Assembly: GCF_021654285.1 (NCBI RefSeq)
Contig: NZ_JAKFZS010000031.1
Span: 1-64,000, forward strand
Source of the DNA: Pseudoalteromonas luteoviolacea
GTDB lineage: Bacteria; Pseudomonadota; Gammaproteobacteria; Enterobacterales; Alteromonadaceae
Length of the DNA stretch: 64,000 nucleotides
Direction of reading: 5' to 3'
A program made the position numbers and the translations under genes. Positions 52,121 to 61,422 of the stretch are shown here, one piece after another. Under the pieces are notes generated by a model. The model saw only the letters and a program-made list of their open reading frames with translations, did no database searches and was not told where the DNA came from. Position 1 is the first letter of the stretch. Each line of letters starts with the position of its first letter.

Positions 52121-53773
52121 ATGAACCTTTCTGGTTTATTTAAAGTAAGCTTAATTTCTTCTGCTCTTGTACTAGCTGGTTGCGGTGGCGGCGACATCAA
52201 TATCACTCCTACAAATAATGACAATCACGTAGACAACTCAGTTGAAAATCCGGTCGTTATTCCAGATACAGGCACTGGTGGTGATAACAATGGCGGTGGT
52301 GATGATAACGACGGTGATAAAGTTGTAGGACCTACATGTGCAAGTTACACAATTGGCGGTTCTACATTTGAAGGTGACGTAGAAGGTATTAATTGTAAGT
52401 ACCCTCAATCATTTGCTAGCCGTGGCAAGAGCATCTCATCTTCATTCTTACTAGAAGCATTACCAAATGGCGGCTCGCACATTTTTGAAGGTGCACTTTT
52501 CATCGGTGATGATGTTGATACTTCTAAAGGCGGCACAATTGACCTTGATGGTCCAATTTTAACAATTGAAGCCGGTGCGACGATTGCATTTACTAAAGCT
52601 GATAGCTTTGTGCGTATCGGCCGTGGTTCTAAAATCCATGCGGTTGGTGAGCTTGACAAGCCAATTACATTCACCTCTATCAAAGAAATCGACGGTGATG
52701 CATCAACAGTACCTGCCATGCAGGACTGGGGTGGTATCCAGATTAATGGTTTAGCGACAACCGTAGAGTGTACTAAAACTGAAGCTGAATCAGGCATGTG
52801 TAATGTACCTGCTGAAGGCGTAGTGTCTTATTACGGTGGTAACAACGATGCTGACAACAGTGGCTCATTAGAGCATGTTGTTGTTAAATTTGCAGGCAAC
52901 GGTGTAGAAGGTGATGAGCTTAACTCTATTACATTAAATGCGGTTGGTTCAGGTACTACAGTTGAATATATCCACATCCACCAAGGTTACGACGATGGTA
53001 TTGAGCTATTTGGTGGCCAAGTTAACATCAAGCATATTGTTGTAACAGACACTGCTGATGACGGTATTGACTGGGATACAGGTTGGAAAGGTAACGGTCA
53101 GTTCATCCTAGTTCAAACGCTTAACCAAGGTAACCATGGTTTTGAAACCGATGGTGGCAAAAAAGACCCGACGACTGATGCTGGCGCAGACAGAGCGACA
53201 ACGGTTTCTAACCCAACAATTGCGAATGCGACAGTAGTGAGCAACGGTATTAAAGGTCCTCGCGGTCACGGTGCGGGTATGGAAATGAAAGAGTGGGGTA
53301 AAGCTCAACTTCATAATATGCTGTTCGTAAGTAAAGGTACTGAAGCAGGTTCTGCATGTTTTGACCTGTATGACAAAAATGAAGGTTCTGGTCCGGTAGG
53401 CGTTCACGCAAATGCAAAAGCTGGTGACATTAAGTTCCACAACTCAATTTTTGCTTGTGCATATAACTTTGAACCAGAAAATATCGTGTTAGACGGTGAT
53501 TTGGCTGATTTTGATATCGCACAGTGGTTCACAGAAGATGGTAACCAACTAGTTGGTTTCAGCGCGTTTGAAAACGTACTTGGTGCAGATTTAGCGACTA
53601 CTAACGGTACTATCAAAGATAAAGATGGTAACAATGTAAGCGTTGAGTCATCAAAGCTTAGCGACGAGAATTCATTCTTTACTGACGTAACATATGTTGG
53701 TGCATTAGGTGAAGATGAGACGGACACAAACTGGGCAAAATTCGTAGCACAGTCAATCGAACGTACAAAATAA
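52121..53773 (+). CDS. Surface-type lipoprotein with beta-helix repeats
   Basis: The ATG at 52121 (550 residues) has TTTGGAG upstream and begins a lipoprotein signal (MNLSGLFKVSLISSALVLAGC, lipobox LAGC at Cys21); an in-frame TTG at 52109 is less likely. A Gly/Asp/Asn-rich linker (about 25-75) is followed by a parallel beta-helix region with right-handed-helix turns (IEAGATIAFTKADSFVRIGR, YIHIHQGYDDGIELFGGQVN, HIVVTDTADDGIDWDTGW). The Asp-rich turns could bind calcium or a ligand. It is encoded with a TonB-dependent receptor and a PhoB-type promoter, so it may be a surface binding partner of that receptor. Confidence 0.83.
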   Translation: MNLSGLFKVSLISSALVLAGCGGGDINITPTNNDNHVDNSVENPVVIPDTGTGGDNNGGGDDNDGDKVVGPTCASYTIGGSTFEGDVEGINCKYPQSFASRGKSISSSFLLEALPNGGSHIFEGALFIGDDVDTSKGGTIDLDGPILTIEAGATIAFTKADSFVRIGRGSKIHAVGELDKPITFTSIKEIDGDASTVPAMQDWGGIQINGLATTVECTKTEAESGMCNVPAEGVVSYYGGNNDADNSGSLEHVVVKFAGNGVEGDELNSITLNAVGSGTTVEYIHIHQGYDDGIELFGGQVNIKHIVVTDTADDGIDWDTGWKGNGQFILVQTLNQGNHGFETDGGKKDPTTDAGADRATTVSNPTIANATVVSNGIKGPRGHGAGMEMKEWGKAQLHNMLFVSKGTEAGSACFDLYDKNEGSGPVGVHANAKAGDIKFHNSIFACAYNFEPENIVLDGDLADFDIAQWFTEDGNQLVGFSAFENVLGADLATTNGTIKDKDGNNVSVESSKLSDENSFFTDVTYVGALGEDETDTNWAKFVAQSIERTK

Positions 53774-53797
53774 TCTAAGCCATAAAAGAAAAACTTG

Positions 53798-53820
53798 AAG
53801 GGCGCTTTAATGCGCCCTTT
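53798..53820 (+). terminator. Intergenic hairpin between lipoprotein and receptor genes
   Basis: AAGGGCGC (53798-53805) pairs perfectly with GCGCCCTT (53812-53819) around TTTAAT, then TTTG. The short T-run suggests partial termination, which would make more lipoprotein than receptor transcript. Confidence 0.68.
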
Positions 53821-53853
53821 GTGAATCGAAATTTTGGTTTAGAGGAATTACAA

Positions 53854-56568
53854 ATGAAACCAATCAAAGTGTTTAAAACAAATTTGATAACGATTTCTTT
53901 GCTTTCTCTTTTAAGTCCTTTGTCTGCACAGGTTATGGCGCAAGAGACTGCACAAGAAATTGAAGAAGTTGTCGCGGTAGGAAGCCGCTTAAAGGGCAGT
54001 GCAAGTGCTGTCATTGAAGAGCGTAAGAACCAAGCCTTTGTTGCTGATATCATGGGCGCTGAGCAAATTTCTCGTACAGGTGACAGTGACGCAGCATCAG
54101 CACTACGCCGTGTTACAGGTCTGAGTCTAGTAAATGACAAATTTATTTATGTACGAGGCCTTGGTGAACGTTACTCAAGTGTTCGTCTAAACGGTGCGCA
54201 GGTACCAAGTCCAGATTTAACACGTAATGTTATCCCATTGGATATCTTCCCATCCAGCATCATTGAGTCATTGGCTGTTCAAAAGGCGTATTCACCGAAT
54301 ATGCCAGCAGCGTTTGGTGGTGGTGATGTAAATATTCGTACCAAGAGCATCCCGAACGATCGCATAATAAAGCTAGAAGTTGGTTTAACGCACAAAGATA
54401 CGAACAGTACTGGTTTTGTATATAACGGCAGCGACGACGATTGGTTAGGCGAAGACGACGGACTACGCGCAATGCCAAGTACAATGAATGCGGCGCTTAA
54501 CAAATATATCAACGGCATTTCTGACATTTCAGTTTTAAATATTCGTGATATTGAATCTAAAGAGCGTGGCGAGGCTGTTTCTCAAGATGAAGCGATCGCA
54601 ATCAACAAGTCTTTGACTAAATCACTGCACCGCGATTTTGGTATGGTTGAAAAAGACTTGGACCCGGACTTTGGCGCAAAGCTCGTTTATGGTGATAAGT
54701 TTGATGACGTTTTTGGCTTGGGTGGCGCATTTGGGTTCTTATTCTCAGCGGCTTATGATCATGAGTGGTCTCATAGCAAAGGATATTCAGCGGTTCTGTC
54801 GTCTGTTGATGTAAAACCGGAAGATTGTGGTAAGTCTGAATTAGAGTGTTACTCTGCGAGAACAGACAAAGAATCAACTAAGAAAAACGTTAAGTTAAAT
54901 ACATCCCTTAACCTGGGTTATAAACTTGATGGCCATGACTTAAATGCGTCTTATATGATGCTCAGAGATACAGAAGATGAGGCGTCAGTTTCCCTTTATC
55001 AAGAGCCTTCAAAGTCGTTAAGTATCGAAAGTGGTGAAATACAACGTAAAAACCTAACCTCGTTCGAGCAACGTGAATTAGAAGTGATTCAATTCCGTGG
55101 TACGCATAATATCGAATATGACTTCATCAAAGGCGTCGGGTTCGATTGGCAGTATACGGACTCAACTGCAACGACTGATATTCCAAGTGAACTTGAAATC
55201 ACTGCCAGAGATCGTTATACAGATGGCGTTTACACAGACACGTATACGAGCGGTCCTTTAGGTGGTGATCCCTTCCTATATCGTTTTGTAGATATGGAAG
55301 ACAAGGTTGAAAACTACGGGTGGAATTTGTCAAAAGCATTCTATTTTGACTCTTCTGAAGTTGAGCTCAAAGGCGGTGCATATTACGTAGATAAAACACG
55401 TGAATATAAAACAGACTTCTTTAAATATCGCTTTGGTCCAACAGAAAATATCGTTCTAGCGACTAATGCAAATGAGGCATTGGGTATAGGCAGTATTTTC
55501 CGTGATGACGAGCGAGTTGATAATACAGAAGTAGAGCTTCTTTTCCAGGAGCCAACTGCCGATGATTACATAGCAGCACAAAAAACTGATGCGTATTATG
55601 GTAGTTTTGACTATGTGTATGCGAATGATTGGCGCTTTTCTGGCGGTTTAAGATATGAAGACTTCAGGCAGGTTGCACTTGCATTCTCACGCTCTGTATT
55701 TGATTCGGCCTTATTAAGCGAACAATTAAGTGGTGAAGCAATCCAGCAAGCCTCAGTAATGGAAGATGAGACTTTTGCTTCATTATCTATGACATATAGC
55801 CAGCCTACATATCAGATAAGAGCTGGTTGGGGTCAAACGATTGTAAGACCGGACCTACGTGAATTAACACCTGTTCAGTATCAAGACCCACTCACAGATT
55901 ACAGAACACTGGGTAACCCAACGTTACAATCAAGTAATTTAGATAACTTTGATGTGCGTGTGGAGTTTTACTTTGAAAGCGGTGATAACTTCTCAGTTGG
56001 TGCCTTCTATAAAGATATCGAAAAACCTATCGAAGCCCAGCTTAACGAGCGAGATGGGCGTTTTACTTTAGAGTTTGAAAACGCTGATACGGCATACGTA
56101 TACGGTCTTGAAGCTGAATGGCTGGTGGAATTATCATCTGATTTCTTAGGTGGCGCGTTCTTTACTTCTGGAAACTTAACAGTAAGTGATTCAGAAGTTG
56201 AAATTCTAGAGAGTGCAAGAGGGGACTTAACGAACCTTCAACGTCGCATGACTGGTCACTCTAAGTATGTTGCAAACTTACAGTTGAACTATGATTCTCA
56301 CGATGGTAATCATCAGGGCTCGGTTATTTATAACGTCTTCGGAGATCGTATCTTAGCAGCTGGTGTAAACGGTTTTGATGATGCTTACGAGCAACCAATT
56401 AACTCTTTGGATGTCGTGTATAGCTATTACCCGACCTTCAGCACGACAGTTACCTTTAAAGTGAAGAACTTGCTTGGTCAAGACTTTGAGGTTGAACAAA
56501 ATGGTGCGTTGATCCGCTCTAAAGAAACAGCGCAACAAGTAAGCTTAGATTTCGCAATCGAATTTTAA
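53854..56568 (+). CDS. TonB-dependent outer-membrane receptor paired with the beta-helix lipoprotein
   Basis: The ATG at 53854 (904 residues) has AGAGGAA upstream; an in-frame GTG at 53821 is less likely. The signal peptide ends near QVMAQ, a TonB box-like IEEVVAVGSRL follows, then the plug (about 45-165, YVRGLGERYSSVRLNGAQVP and PDLTRNVIPLDIFPSSIIES) and a beta-barrel ending in DFAIEF. The plug motifs place it in a subgroup of large receptors without a known ligand. Position after a Pho-type promoter and the TonB2 operon suggests uptake of a phosphorus compound by TonB2 (inference). Confidence 0.92.
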   Translation: MKPIKVFKTNLITISLLSLLSPLSAQVMAQETAQEIEEVVAVGSRLKGSASAVIEERKNQAFVADIMGAEQISRTGDSDAASALRRVTGLSLVNDKFIYVRGLGERYSSVRLNGAQVPSPDLTRNVIPLDIFPSSIIESLAVQKAYSPNMPAAFGGGDVNIRTKSIPNDRIIKLEVGLTHKDTNSTGFVYNGSDDDWLGEDDGLRAMPSTMNAALNKYINGISDISVLNIRDIESKERGEAVSQDEAIAINKSLTKSLHRDFGMVEKDLDPDFGAKLVYGDKFDDVFGLGGAFGFLFSAAYDHEWSHSKGYSAVLSSVDVKPEDCGKSELECYSARTDKESTKKNVKLNTSLNLGYKLDGHDLNASYMMLRDTEDEASVSLYQEPSKSLSIESGEIQRKNLTSFEQRELEVIQFRGTHNIEYDFIKGVGFDWQYTDSTATTDIPSELEITARDRYTDGVYTDTYTSGPLGGDPFLYRFVDMEDKVENYGWNLSKAFYFDSSEVELKGGAYYVDKTREYKTDFFKYRFGPTENIVLATNANEALGIGSIFRDDERVDNTEVELLFQEPTADDYIAAQKTDAYYGSFDYVYANDWRFSGGLRYEDFRQVALAFSRSVFDSALLSEQLSGEAIQQASVMEDETFASLSMTYSQPTYQIRAGWGQTIVRPDLRELTPVQYQDPLTDYRTLGNPTLQSSNLDNFDVRVEFYFESGDNFSVGAFYKDIEKPIEAQLNERDGRFTLEFENADTAYVYGLEAEWLVELSSDFLGGAFFTSGNLTVSDSEVEILESARGDLTNLQRRMTGHSKYVANLQLNYDSHDGNHQGSVIYNVFGDRILAAGVNGFDDAYEQPINSLDVVYSYYPTFSTTVTFKVKNLLGQDFEVEQNGALIRSKETAQQVSLDFAIEF

Positions 56569-56585
56569 GTCAACTTATTAAGATT

Positions 56586-56614
56586 AAGGGTCACTCAAAG
56601 AGTGGCCCTTTTTT
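56586..56614 (+). terminator. Intrinsic terminator of the third receptor gene
   Basis: AAGGGTCACT (56586-56595) pairs with AGTGGCCCTT (56601-56610), with one G-U pair, followed by a run of T. Confidence 0.87.
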
Positions 56615-56950
56615 ATATTTGATAATATTAAAATAATTATAGATTAAGAGTAGTATATTTATTTTAATTTCTATTAAATGTGTACCGCTTTTTATCGTCT
56701 TGATATCGTAATTAGAGATTGTTGTTTGTAATTAATAACTTTCACGTGAGAAATATTACATTTACGTAAGCGTAAACATATATTAGATTTGGATTTTTTT
56801 TATAATCTAGATCAATATTAAGACTGATTTTTACTTGATAATAGTACTAATTTGACTCATAATAGCTAACACAAAAGGGTTATCGCATATCCTTACCATA
56901 TTCAGGTATTTTGTTTACATAAAATAAACATATTACCAAAACAGAGTTCT

Positions 56951-57025
56951 AGTTTGATGCGCAGCATCAAGCTTGGACGCAACCTTTACATGTTGTATCC
57001 AAACCCCGCATTGCGGGGTTTTTTT
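56951..57025 (+). ncRNA. Candidate small RNA or leader with three hairpins
   Basis: TTGATGC-GCA-GCATCAA forms a perfect 7-bp hairpin at about 56954-56970. Next TTGGACGCAAC and GTTGTATCCAA (about 56973-57001) can pair, and AAACCCCGC/GCGGGGTTT (57001-57021) with a T-run to 57025 is a strong intrinsic terminator. No gene lies between the previous terminator and this one, so something short is transcribed here: either a small RNA or an asd leader. The 5' end is unknown and no RNA family was recognised. Confidence 0.45.
57001..57025 (+). terminator. Strong orphan intrinsic terminator
   Basis: AAACCCCGC (57001-57009) pairs with GCGGGGTTT (57013-57021) around a 3-base loop, followed by more T. It ends no visible protein gene. 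Confidence 0.88.
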
Positions 57026-57181
57026 ATATCTGAAGGTAAGCTTATCTTTACTTCCAGCGTATTAATCGTCTAATCACCAGCCTATTTGGGCGACTGTCAT
57101 TTTATTTCAAATGCTTTGATATGAGTTATTTTTTAGTTGGCTTAAAAAGTACTAGAGCTGATTGATTAATTTTGATAGGTT

Positions 57182-57197
57182 AGACGTCTAGACGTAC
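57182..57197. promoter_or_regulatory. Tandem MetJ boxes upstream of asd
   Basis: AGACGTCT followed directly by AGACGTAC: the first 8-mer is an exact met box and the second matches 6 of 8. MetJ binds tandem met boxes cooperatively with S-adenosylmethionine as co-repressor. The pair lies 44 bases before the asd start. Confidence 0.8.
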
Positions 57198-57240
57198 CCC
57201 TCACGCAATGAGTAATTTTAAATAAATAAAGGGTAATGTA

Positions 57241-58350
57241 ATGAATAGTGTAGGATTTATCGGCTGGCGCGGCATGGTTGGCTCAGTGTTGATGGAGCGT
57301 ATGCAACAAGAAGGTGATTTTGCTCACCTTGATGCGCATTTTTTTACTACCTCCCAGTCAGGCCAATTAGGCCCAGACTTTGCGGGTGAAGCCAAGCCGC
57401 TCAATAACGCATATGACATACCTGCTTTAAAAGAAATGGACATTATTGTGTCTTGCCAAGGTGGTGACTATACAAAAGAAGTGTATCAACCCCTGAGAGA
57501 TGCTGGGTGGGAAGGTTATTGGATTGATGCTGCATCAGCATTAAGAATGTCTAGTGATAGTATCATTGTACTTGACCCGGTAAACAATGATGTTATTCAG
57601 CAGGGGCTAGAGCAGGGCGTTAAGACGTTTGTTGGCGGTAACTGTACAGTTTCTCTAATGCTGCTGGCGCTTGGTGGCCTGTTTGAGAAAGATTTGATTG
57701 AGTGGGTTAGCCCTATGACATATCAGGCGGCTTCAGGCGCTGGTGCTCGAAATATGAGAGAGCTTATTACACAAATGGGTGAAATTCATAGCAGCGTAAG
57801 TGCGCAGCTTGAGAATCCATCTTCTGCTATTTTGGAAATTGATAAAATTGTTGCTGATAAACTCAAAAACGATGCATTGCCAAAAGATCAGTTTGGTGTT
57901 CCGCTTGCTGGTAGTTTGATCCCCTGGATTGATGTCCCTATGGAGTCAGGCCAGAGTAAAGAAGAATGGAAGGCTGAAGTTGAAGCCAATAAGATTTTAG
58001 GTTCAGTTAAGCAACCAATTCCAGTAGATGGTCTATGTGTGCGCATCGGCGCAATGCGCTGTCACTCACAGGCAATGACCATTAAATTGCGTGAAGACAT
58101 CGAAGTCAGTGAAATAGAGCGTATCCTCGATGAGCATAATGAGTGGGTTCAAGTTATTCCAAATGAGAGAAGTGTTACGGAACAAGAATTAACTCCGGTT
58201 AAAGTGACTGGTTCTTTACATATCCCAATTGGCAGGATCAGAAAGCTGTCGATGGGTGAAAAATATATCAGCGCCTTTACAGTGGGCGATCAGCTATTAT
58301 GGGGGGCTGCGGAGCCACTTCGTAGAATGCTTCGAATCATCACAGGTTAA
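57241..58350 (+). CDS. asd: Aspartate-semialdehyde dehydrogenase
   Basis: A 369-residue NADPH-dependent enzyme that converts aspartyl phosphate to aspartate semialdehyde, the branch point to lysine/diaminopimelate, threonine and methionine. The NADP motif GFIGWRGMVGSVLMERM is at the N-terminus and the active cysteine is Cys135 in GGNCTVSLML, the same number as in E. coli. PMTYQAASGAGARNMREL and CVRIGAMRCHSQAMTIKL (with the catalytic His region) are also present. It is the long gram-negative type. It stands alone, with MetJ boxes upstream and a terminator downstream. Confidence 0.97.
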   Translation: MNSVGFIGWRGMVGSVLMERMQQEGDFAHLDAHFFTTSQSGQLGPDFAGEAKPLNNAYDIPALKEMDIIVSCQGGDYTKEVYQPLRDAGWEGYWIDAASALRMSSDSIIVLDPVNNDVIQQGLEQGVKTFVGGNCTVSLMLLALGGLFEKDLIEWVSPMTYQAASGAGARNMRELITQMGEIHSSVSAQLENPSSAILEIDKIVADKLKNDALPKDQFGVPLAGSLIPWIDVPMESGQSKEEWKAEVEANKILGSVKQPIPVDGLCVRIGAMRCHSQAMTIKLREDIEVSEIERILDEHNEWVQVIPNERSVTEQELTPVKVTGSLHIPIGRIRKLSMGEKYISAFTVGDQLLWGAAEPLRRMLRIITG

Positions 58351-58358
58351 CTGTTAAA

Positions 58359-58394
58359 AGTGCCTAGTAATTAAACTAGGCACTGCAATTTTTT
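58359..58394 (+). terminator. Intrinsic terminator of asd
   Basis: AGTGCCTAGT (58359-58368) pairs perfectly with ACTAGGCACT (58375-58384), followed a few bases later by six T. Confidence 0.85.
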
Positions 58395-58488
58395 AAAAGT
58401 GGAATTCATAAACACTGTAAGTGTGATCTACGCCATTACGATCTGTCGCAGTTGTAGGTCGCAAGCTACTATCTAAGAACCACTTAGC
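58393..58488 (-). pseudogene. Possible C-terminal coding remnant
   Basis: The minus strand from 58488 to the stop at 58393-58395 reads AKWFLDSSLRPTTATDRNGV then DHTYSVYEFHF, protein-like in composition with a natural-looking end. A TAG immediately precedes it and the frame before that also reads plausibly (QDGSMV). It overlaps the 3' tail of the asd terminator. It may be the decayed 3' end of a lost gene; chance cannot be excluded. Confidence 0.25.
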
Positions 58489-59343
58489 CTACACCATTGA
58501 ACCATCCTGACATGTACACCCTCTGTACAAGCAATTCTTTAACTTGCTGATACACCTACATATTTATTCTTGTATCGACATACTTCTAAATGCGGGTAAT
58601 GTCAGATGCAAGCTTGCAATAAACCTTCATAGGATGGCTTCAAAACATATCTACGTGTTTTTATAATATGGAGGGCCATATTGCGCTCATTTTTTTATTC
58701 TGTATCGTTATTAAGATGAAATGTACAAAGTAGTTATAAAAATACAACTTCAATACCTAAGAAAATATTCACCTAAGCATGGGTCAAAAATTGGCAGTAT
58801 CCACTTACCCATTCTGAATGAACATTTAACGATAGCATCAAAATGAAATGCACATTTGACCAATGCACTCAGCCCTGAGACCAACTACTTTTTCATACCT
58901 CGGAAAAGGAAAAACTCCCAAACACGCTGAACTCTAAAGTTCACTTTAATTTAACACTTGGGTTGAGTTTCATAATTTAATTGATTGCAAAAGCTATGAT
59001 AAATGAAGTGAACTAACGACAATATACTTATAAAAAGGGACAAAATAAATGTGTACCTAAAAAGATTGGGTTTTAATGTCGTAATCCATCGCTATCGTAT
59101 ATAGGAAAAACTAAACAATTAAAGTAGATGAATACCAGCCTTATTCTTATAGATGTAACGAAATTTATACTAAATAGAGTGACTGATACCCCATCCTTTT
59201 CCATCTAAGTTAGCTCGCAAACTCAATATTATCACTCAAGTATTTAGTGTTTGTACAAAGTGCACACTTATTGATATTTATAAAATAATGATTGTCGGGT
59301 AATATACCTGTGCGATTTACGCTCAATTTTAAAAGGATGATTT

Positions 59344-61422
59344 ATGAAAAAAGCAATTAAAAATGCTTCTTTGTCTTTTTTATTGCTTGGCGCATATAGT
59401 GCTAATGCAGAATACACTCGAAATGAGTGGATTGATAAGTTCGACCTAATAAGCGCGCAATATCAAGCTCAATATCCAAACAGTTTCAGCCGCTCTAGCA
59501 ATCTAGCTTGGGCAGAAGCGTACTATTTAGACGCCTTGATAGAAATGTATCTGGGTACAAACAATCCAGAATACTTAGATATATTCACTTTACGTGCGGA
59601 TATGGCGATTGCCCTTGCTAAAGATGATACAGGAATGGGCATAGATGGCTATAAAGGTTGGGGAGAGTGGGTATATTCTATTGACGCAATTGATAATTTT
59701 GGTGCTGAAGATGTTGATCCTCAAGACAGTTCGTTACCTGCAAACTGGCATCGCTGGCAATCGACAGCTGAAACTGCTTTTAGAAATACGACTGACAAGG
59801 TTGCTGATGGCAAAAGCCGCGCTGGGTTCACGGTGAAAACTGCTCCTGAAACTAATCGTTGGCATGTTTTGCAAACACCGTTAAGGAATCCACATAAATC
59901 AAATGAGCATTTTGACCCCAATGGTAAATATCAAATTAATTTTCATGCAAAAATTGAAAATTGTGATAGTGGCGTTAAAGGCCTATTACAGGTTTACGAT
60001 TTTACTGAAAGAAAGCTGCTTTTAAACACATACGTTGAATCTCATAGTTACACTAACCATATCGCGGAATTTATTGCGCCTTCCAATCCATCTAATGACG
60101 TTCATATCAGGCTATACGCAACAGATTATAAAAAGAACTGTACAGTGCATTTTGACAATATTAGAGTAAGATCTTGGCGCGAATATCTTGTTCATGACGG
60201 CATGATAACGGCACCGATGGCTAAGTTTATTAAGTTGGCAAGGGCAGGGCGACTTGATGCACGCTTTAACACCTTGGCTGATGGCTATTATGACTTTCTA
60301 ATAAATCATACATTCCCTAAGTGGGAAAAAGACCTACACAGTACATTAAATGGCAATCTAGTTTATTTGTTTGCCAATGACTCTTCTAGCAGAAAGCCTG
60401 GTCAATCCTTACCTCATAATCAGTATCTTGCATTACAGCGCACCTACGCTGAACTTGCTCAGATTGAGGGAAGTGACCCTAATCATCAATTGATGGCAAA
60501 ACAGTTGATTGATGCTTTTAAAAGCAGTCTAACGCTTGGGCAATATCAGCCAAATTCAGGCTTGCCAGTTAATAAATACGAGTGGAGTTATTGGAGCTTA
60601 CTTACTGAGAGGGACACAATAAGTGATGGTTTTAACTGGACAGGAACGGAAGATACCAGTCACGGAAATTTAGATATTGCATCGGTTGTAAGTAGCTATC
60701 ATGCAGGACTTGGGTTTAGCAAAGAGGAAATGAGCTACTTTGCTAATACTGCTGATTTTATGATTTCACATTGTACAAATTTTAGTAGACATGTGAATAA
60801 ATGCTACGACTCCGAATCTTTAACGTCTTTAAGGTGGTGGGTGCAACTAGCTGAATTTAAACCAAGTATTTATCACGATTCGGAAGCTAAATTAACCTCG
60901 GTGTTTGATGCAATTCAAGGGGTAAACCAACGTTATTACATGGGCGCGATTGCACAACTGGTTAAAGGGTATAGAGTTTATGACCAATCATTTGATGTTA
61001 CTTATGAAAATGCTTTACCCGCAGAATGGCGCCATTGGCAGTCAACGTCAAAGACTGTATTTTTGAGCGCGAATAGTGCATTTAGTGGTGCACAAGGGTT
61101 AACTGTAAAGAACAAACCAACTTATGGTTGGCAAGTTGCGCAAAAGGTATTTAATTATGAGCCTGGTGCGACGTATAGGCTAGAATCTATGGCGCGCGTA
61201 TTTTCTGGAGACGCAAACGCTCGCATTATGATTTACGATGCAACGAGTAAAAAATCAATCGCTCAGACGATCTCCACGAGTCGAACTTGGTCGCCATTAA
61301 ATATGGAGTTTACGGTGCCAGAAACCACAGGGCATCAATTGCAAATTTATCTGTATTCAACAAATTGGCAAGTTGACAGTGAAATCCATTTTGATGATTT
61401 AGAGATATACCGCATTAATTAA
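59344..61422 (+). CDS. Secreted alpha-helical protein with two carbohydrate-binding-like domains
   Basis: A 692-residue protein with a signal peptide (MKKAIKNASLSFLLLGAYSA then NA). Helical segments at about 25-110 and 280-545 look like halves of one alpha/alpha-toroid (EAYYLDALIEMYLGTNN; HGNLDIASVVSSYHAGLG). A beta-sandwich of CBM4/9-like character is inserted at about 125-275 (LPANWHRWQSTAETAFRN to VHFDNIRVRSW), and a second copy ends the protein at about 555-692 (LPAEWRHWQSTSKTVFLS to IHFDDLEIYRIN). The fold and domains fit a polysaccharide lyase or glycosidase, but I cannot name a family or active site. It is a single-gene unit. Confidence 0.78.
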   Translation: MKKAIKNASLSFLLLGAYSANAEYTRNEWIDKFDLISAQYQAQYPNSFSRSSNLAWAEAYYLDALIEMYLGTNNPEYLDIFTLRADMAIALAKDDTGMGIDGYKGWGEWVYSIDAIDNFGAEDVDPQDSSLPANWHRWQSTAETAFRNTTDKVADGKSRAGFTVKTAPETNRWHVLQTPLRNPHKSNEHFDPNGKYQINFHAKIENCDSGVKGLLQVYDFTERKLLLNTYVESHSYTNHIAEFIAPSNPSNDVHIRLYATDYKKNCTVHFDNIRVRSWREYLVHDGMITAPMAKFIKLARAGRLDARFNTLADGYYDFLINHTFPKWEKDLHSTLNGNLVYLFANDSSSRKPGQSLPHNQYLALQRTYAELAQIEGSDPNHQLMAKQLIDAFKSSLTLGQYQPNSGLPVNKYEWSYWSLLTERDTISDGFNWTGTEDTSHGNLDIASVVSSYHAGLGFSKEEMSYFANTADFMISHCTNFSRHVNKCYDSESLTSLRWWVQLAEFKPSIYHDSEAKLTSVFDAIQGVNQRYYMGAIAQLVKGYRVYDQSFDVTYENALPAEWRHWQSTSKTVFLSANSAFSGAQGLTVKNKPTYGWQVAQKVFNYEPGATYRLESMARVFSGDANARIMIYDATSKKSIAQTISTSRTWSPLNMEFTVPETTGHQLQIYLYSTNWQVDSEIHFDDLEIYRIN

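Larger units (their letters stand above)
56569..57240. other. Spacer upstream of asd with an orphan terminator and MetJ boxes
   Basis: About 670 bp without a protein gene. After the receptor terminator it is AT-rich to about 56900, then contains two hairpins and a strong intrinsic terminator (56951-57025) with no gene in front, and finally the MetJ boxes at 57182-57197. Confidence 0.6.
58351..59343. other. Long spacer after asd with a possible coding remnant
   Basis: About 990 bp. It opens with the asd terminator. On the minus strand, 58393-58488 reads as a protein-like C-terminus, discussed as a possible remnant. The rest shows no coding bias, repeat or RNA I can name; it must hold the promoter of the gene at 59344. 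Confidence 0.45.

Noticed and set aside
56640..57240. Lysine riboswitch upstream of asd
   Set aside because: I looked for the L-box conserved segments and did not find them; MetJ boxes and a separate terminator are present instead.
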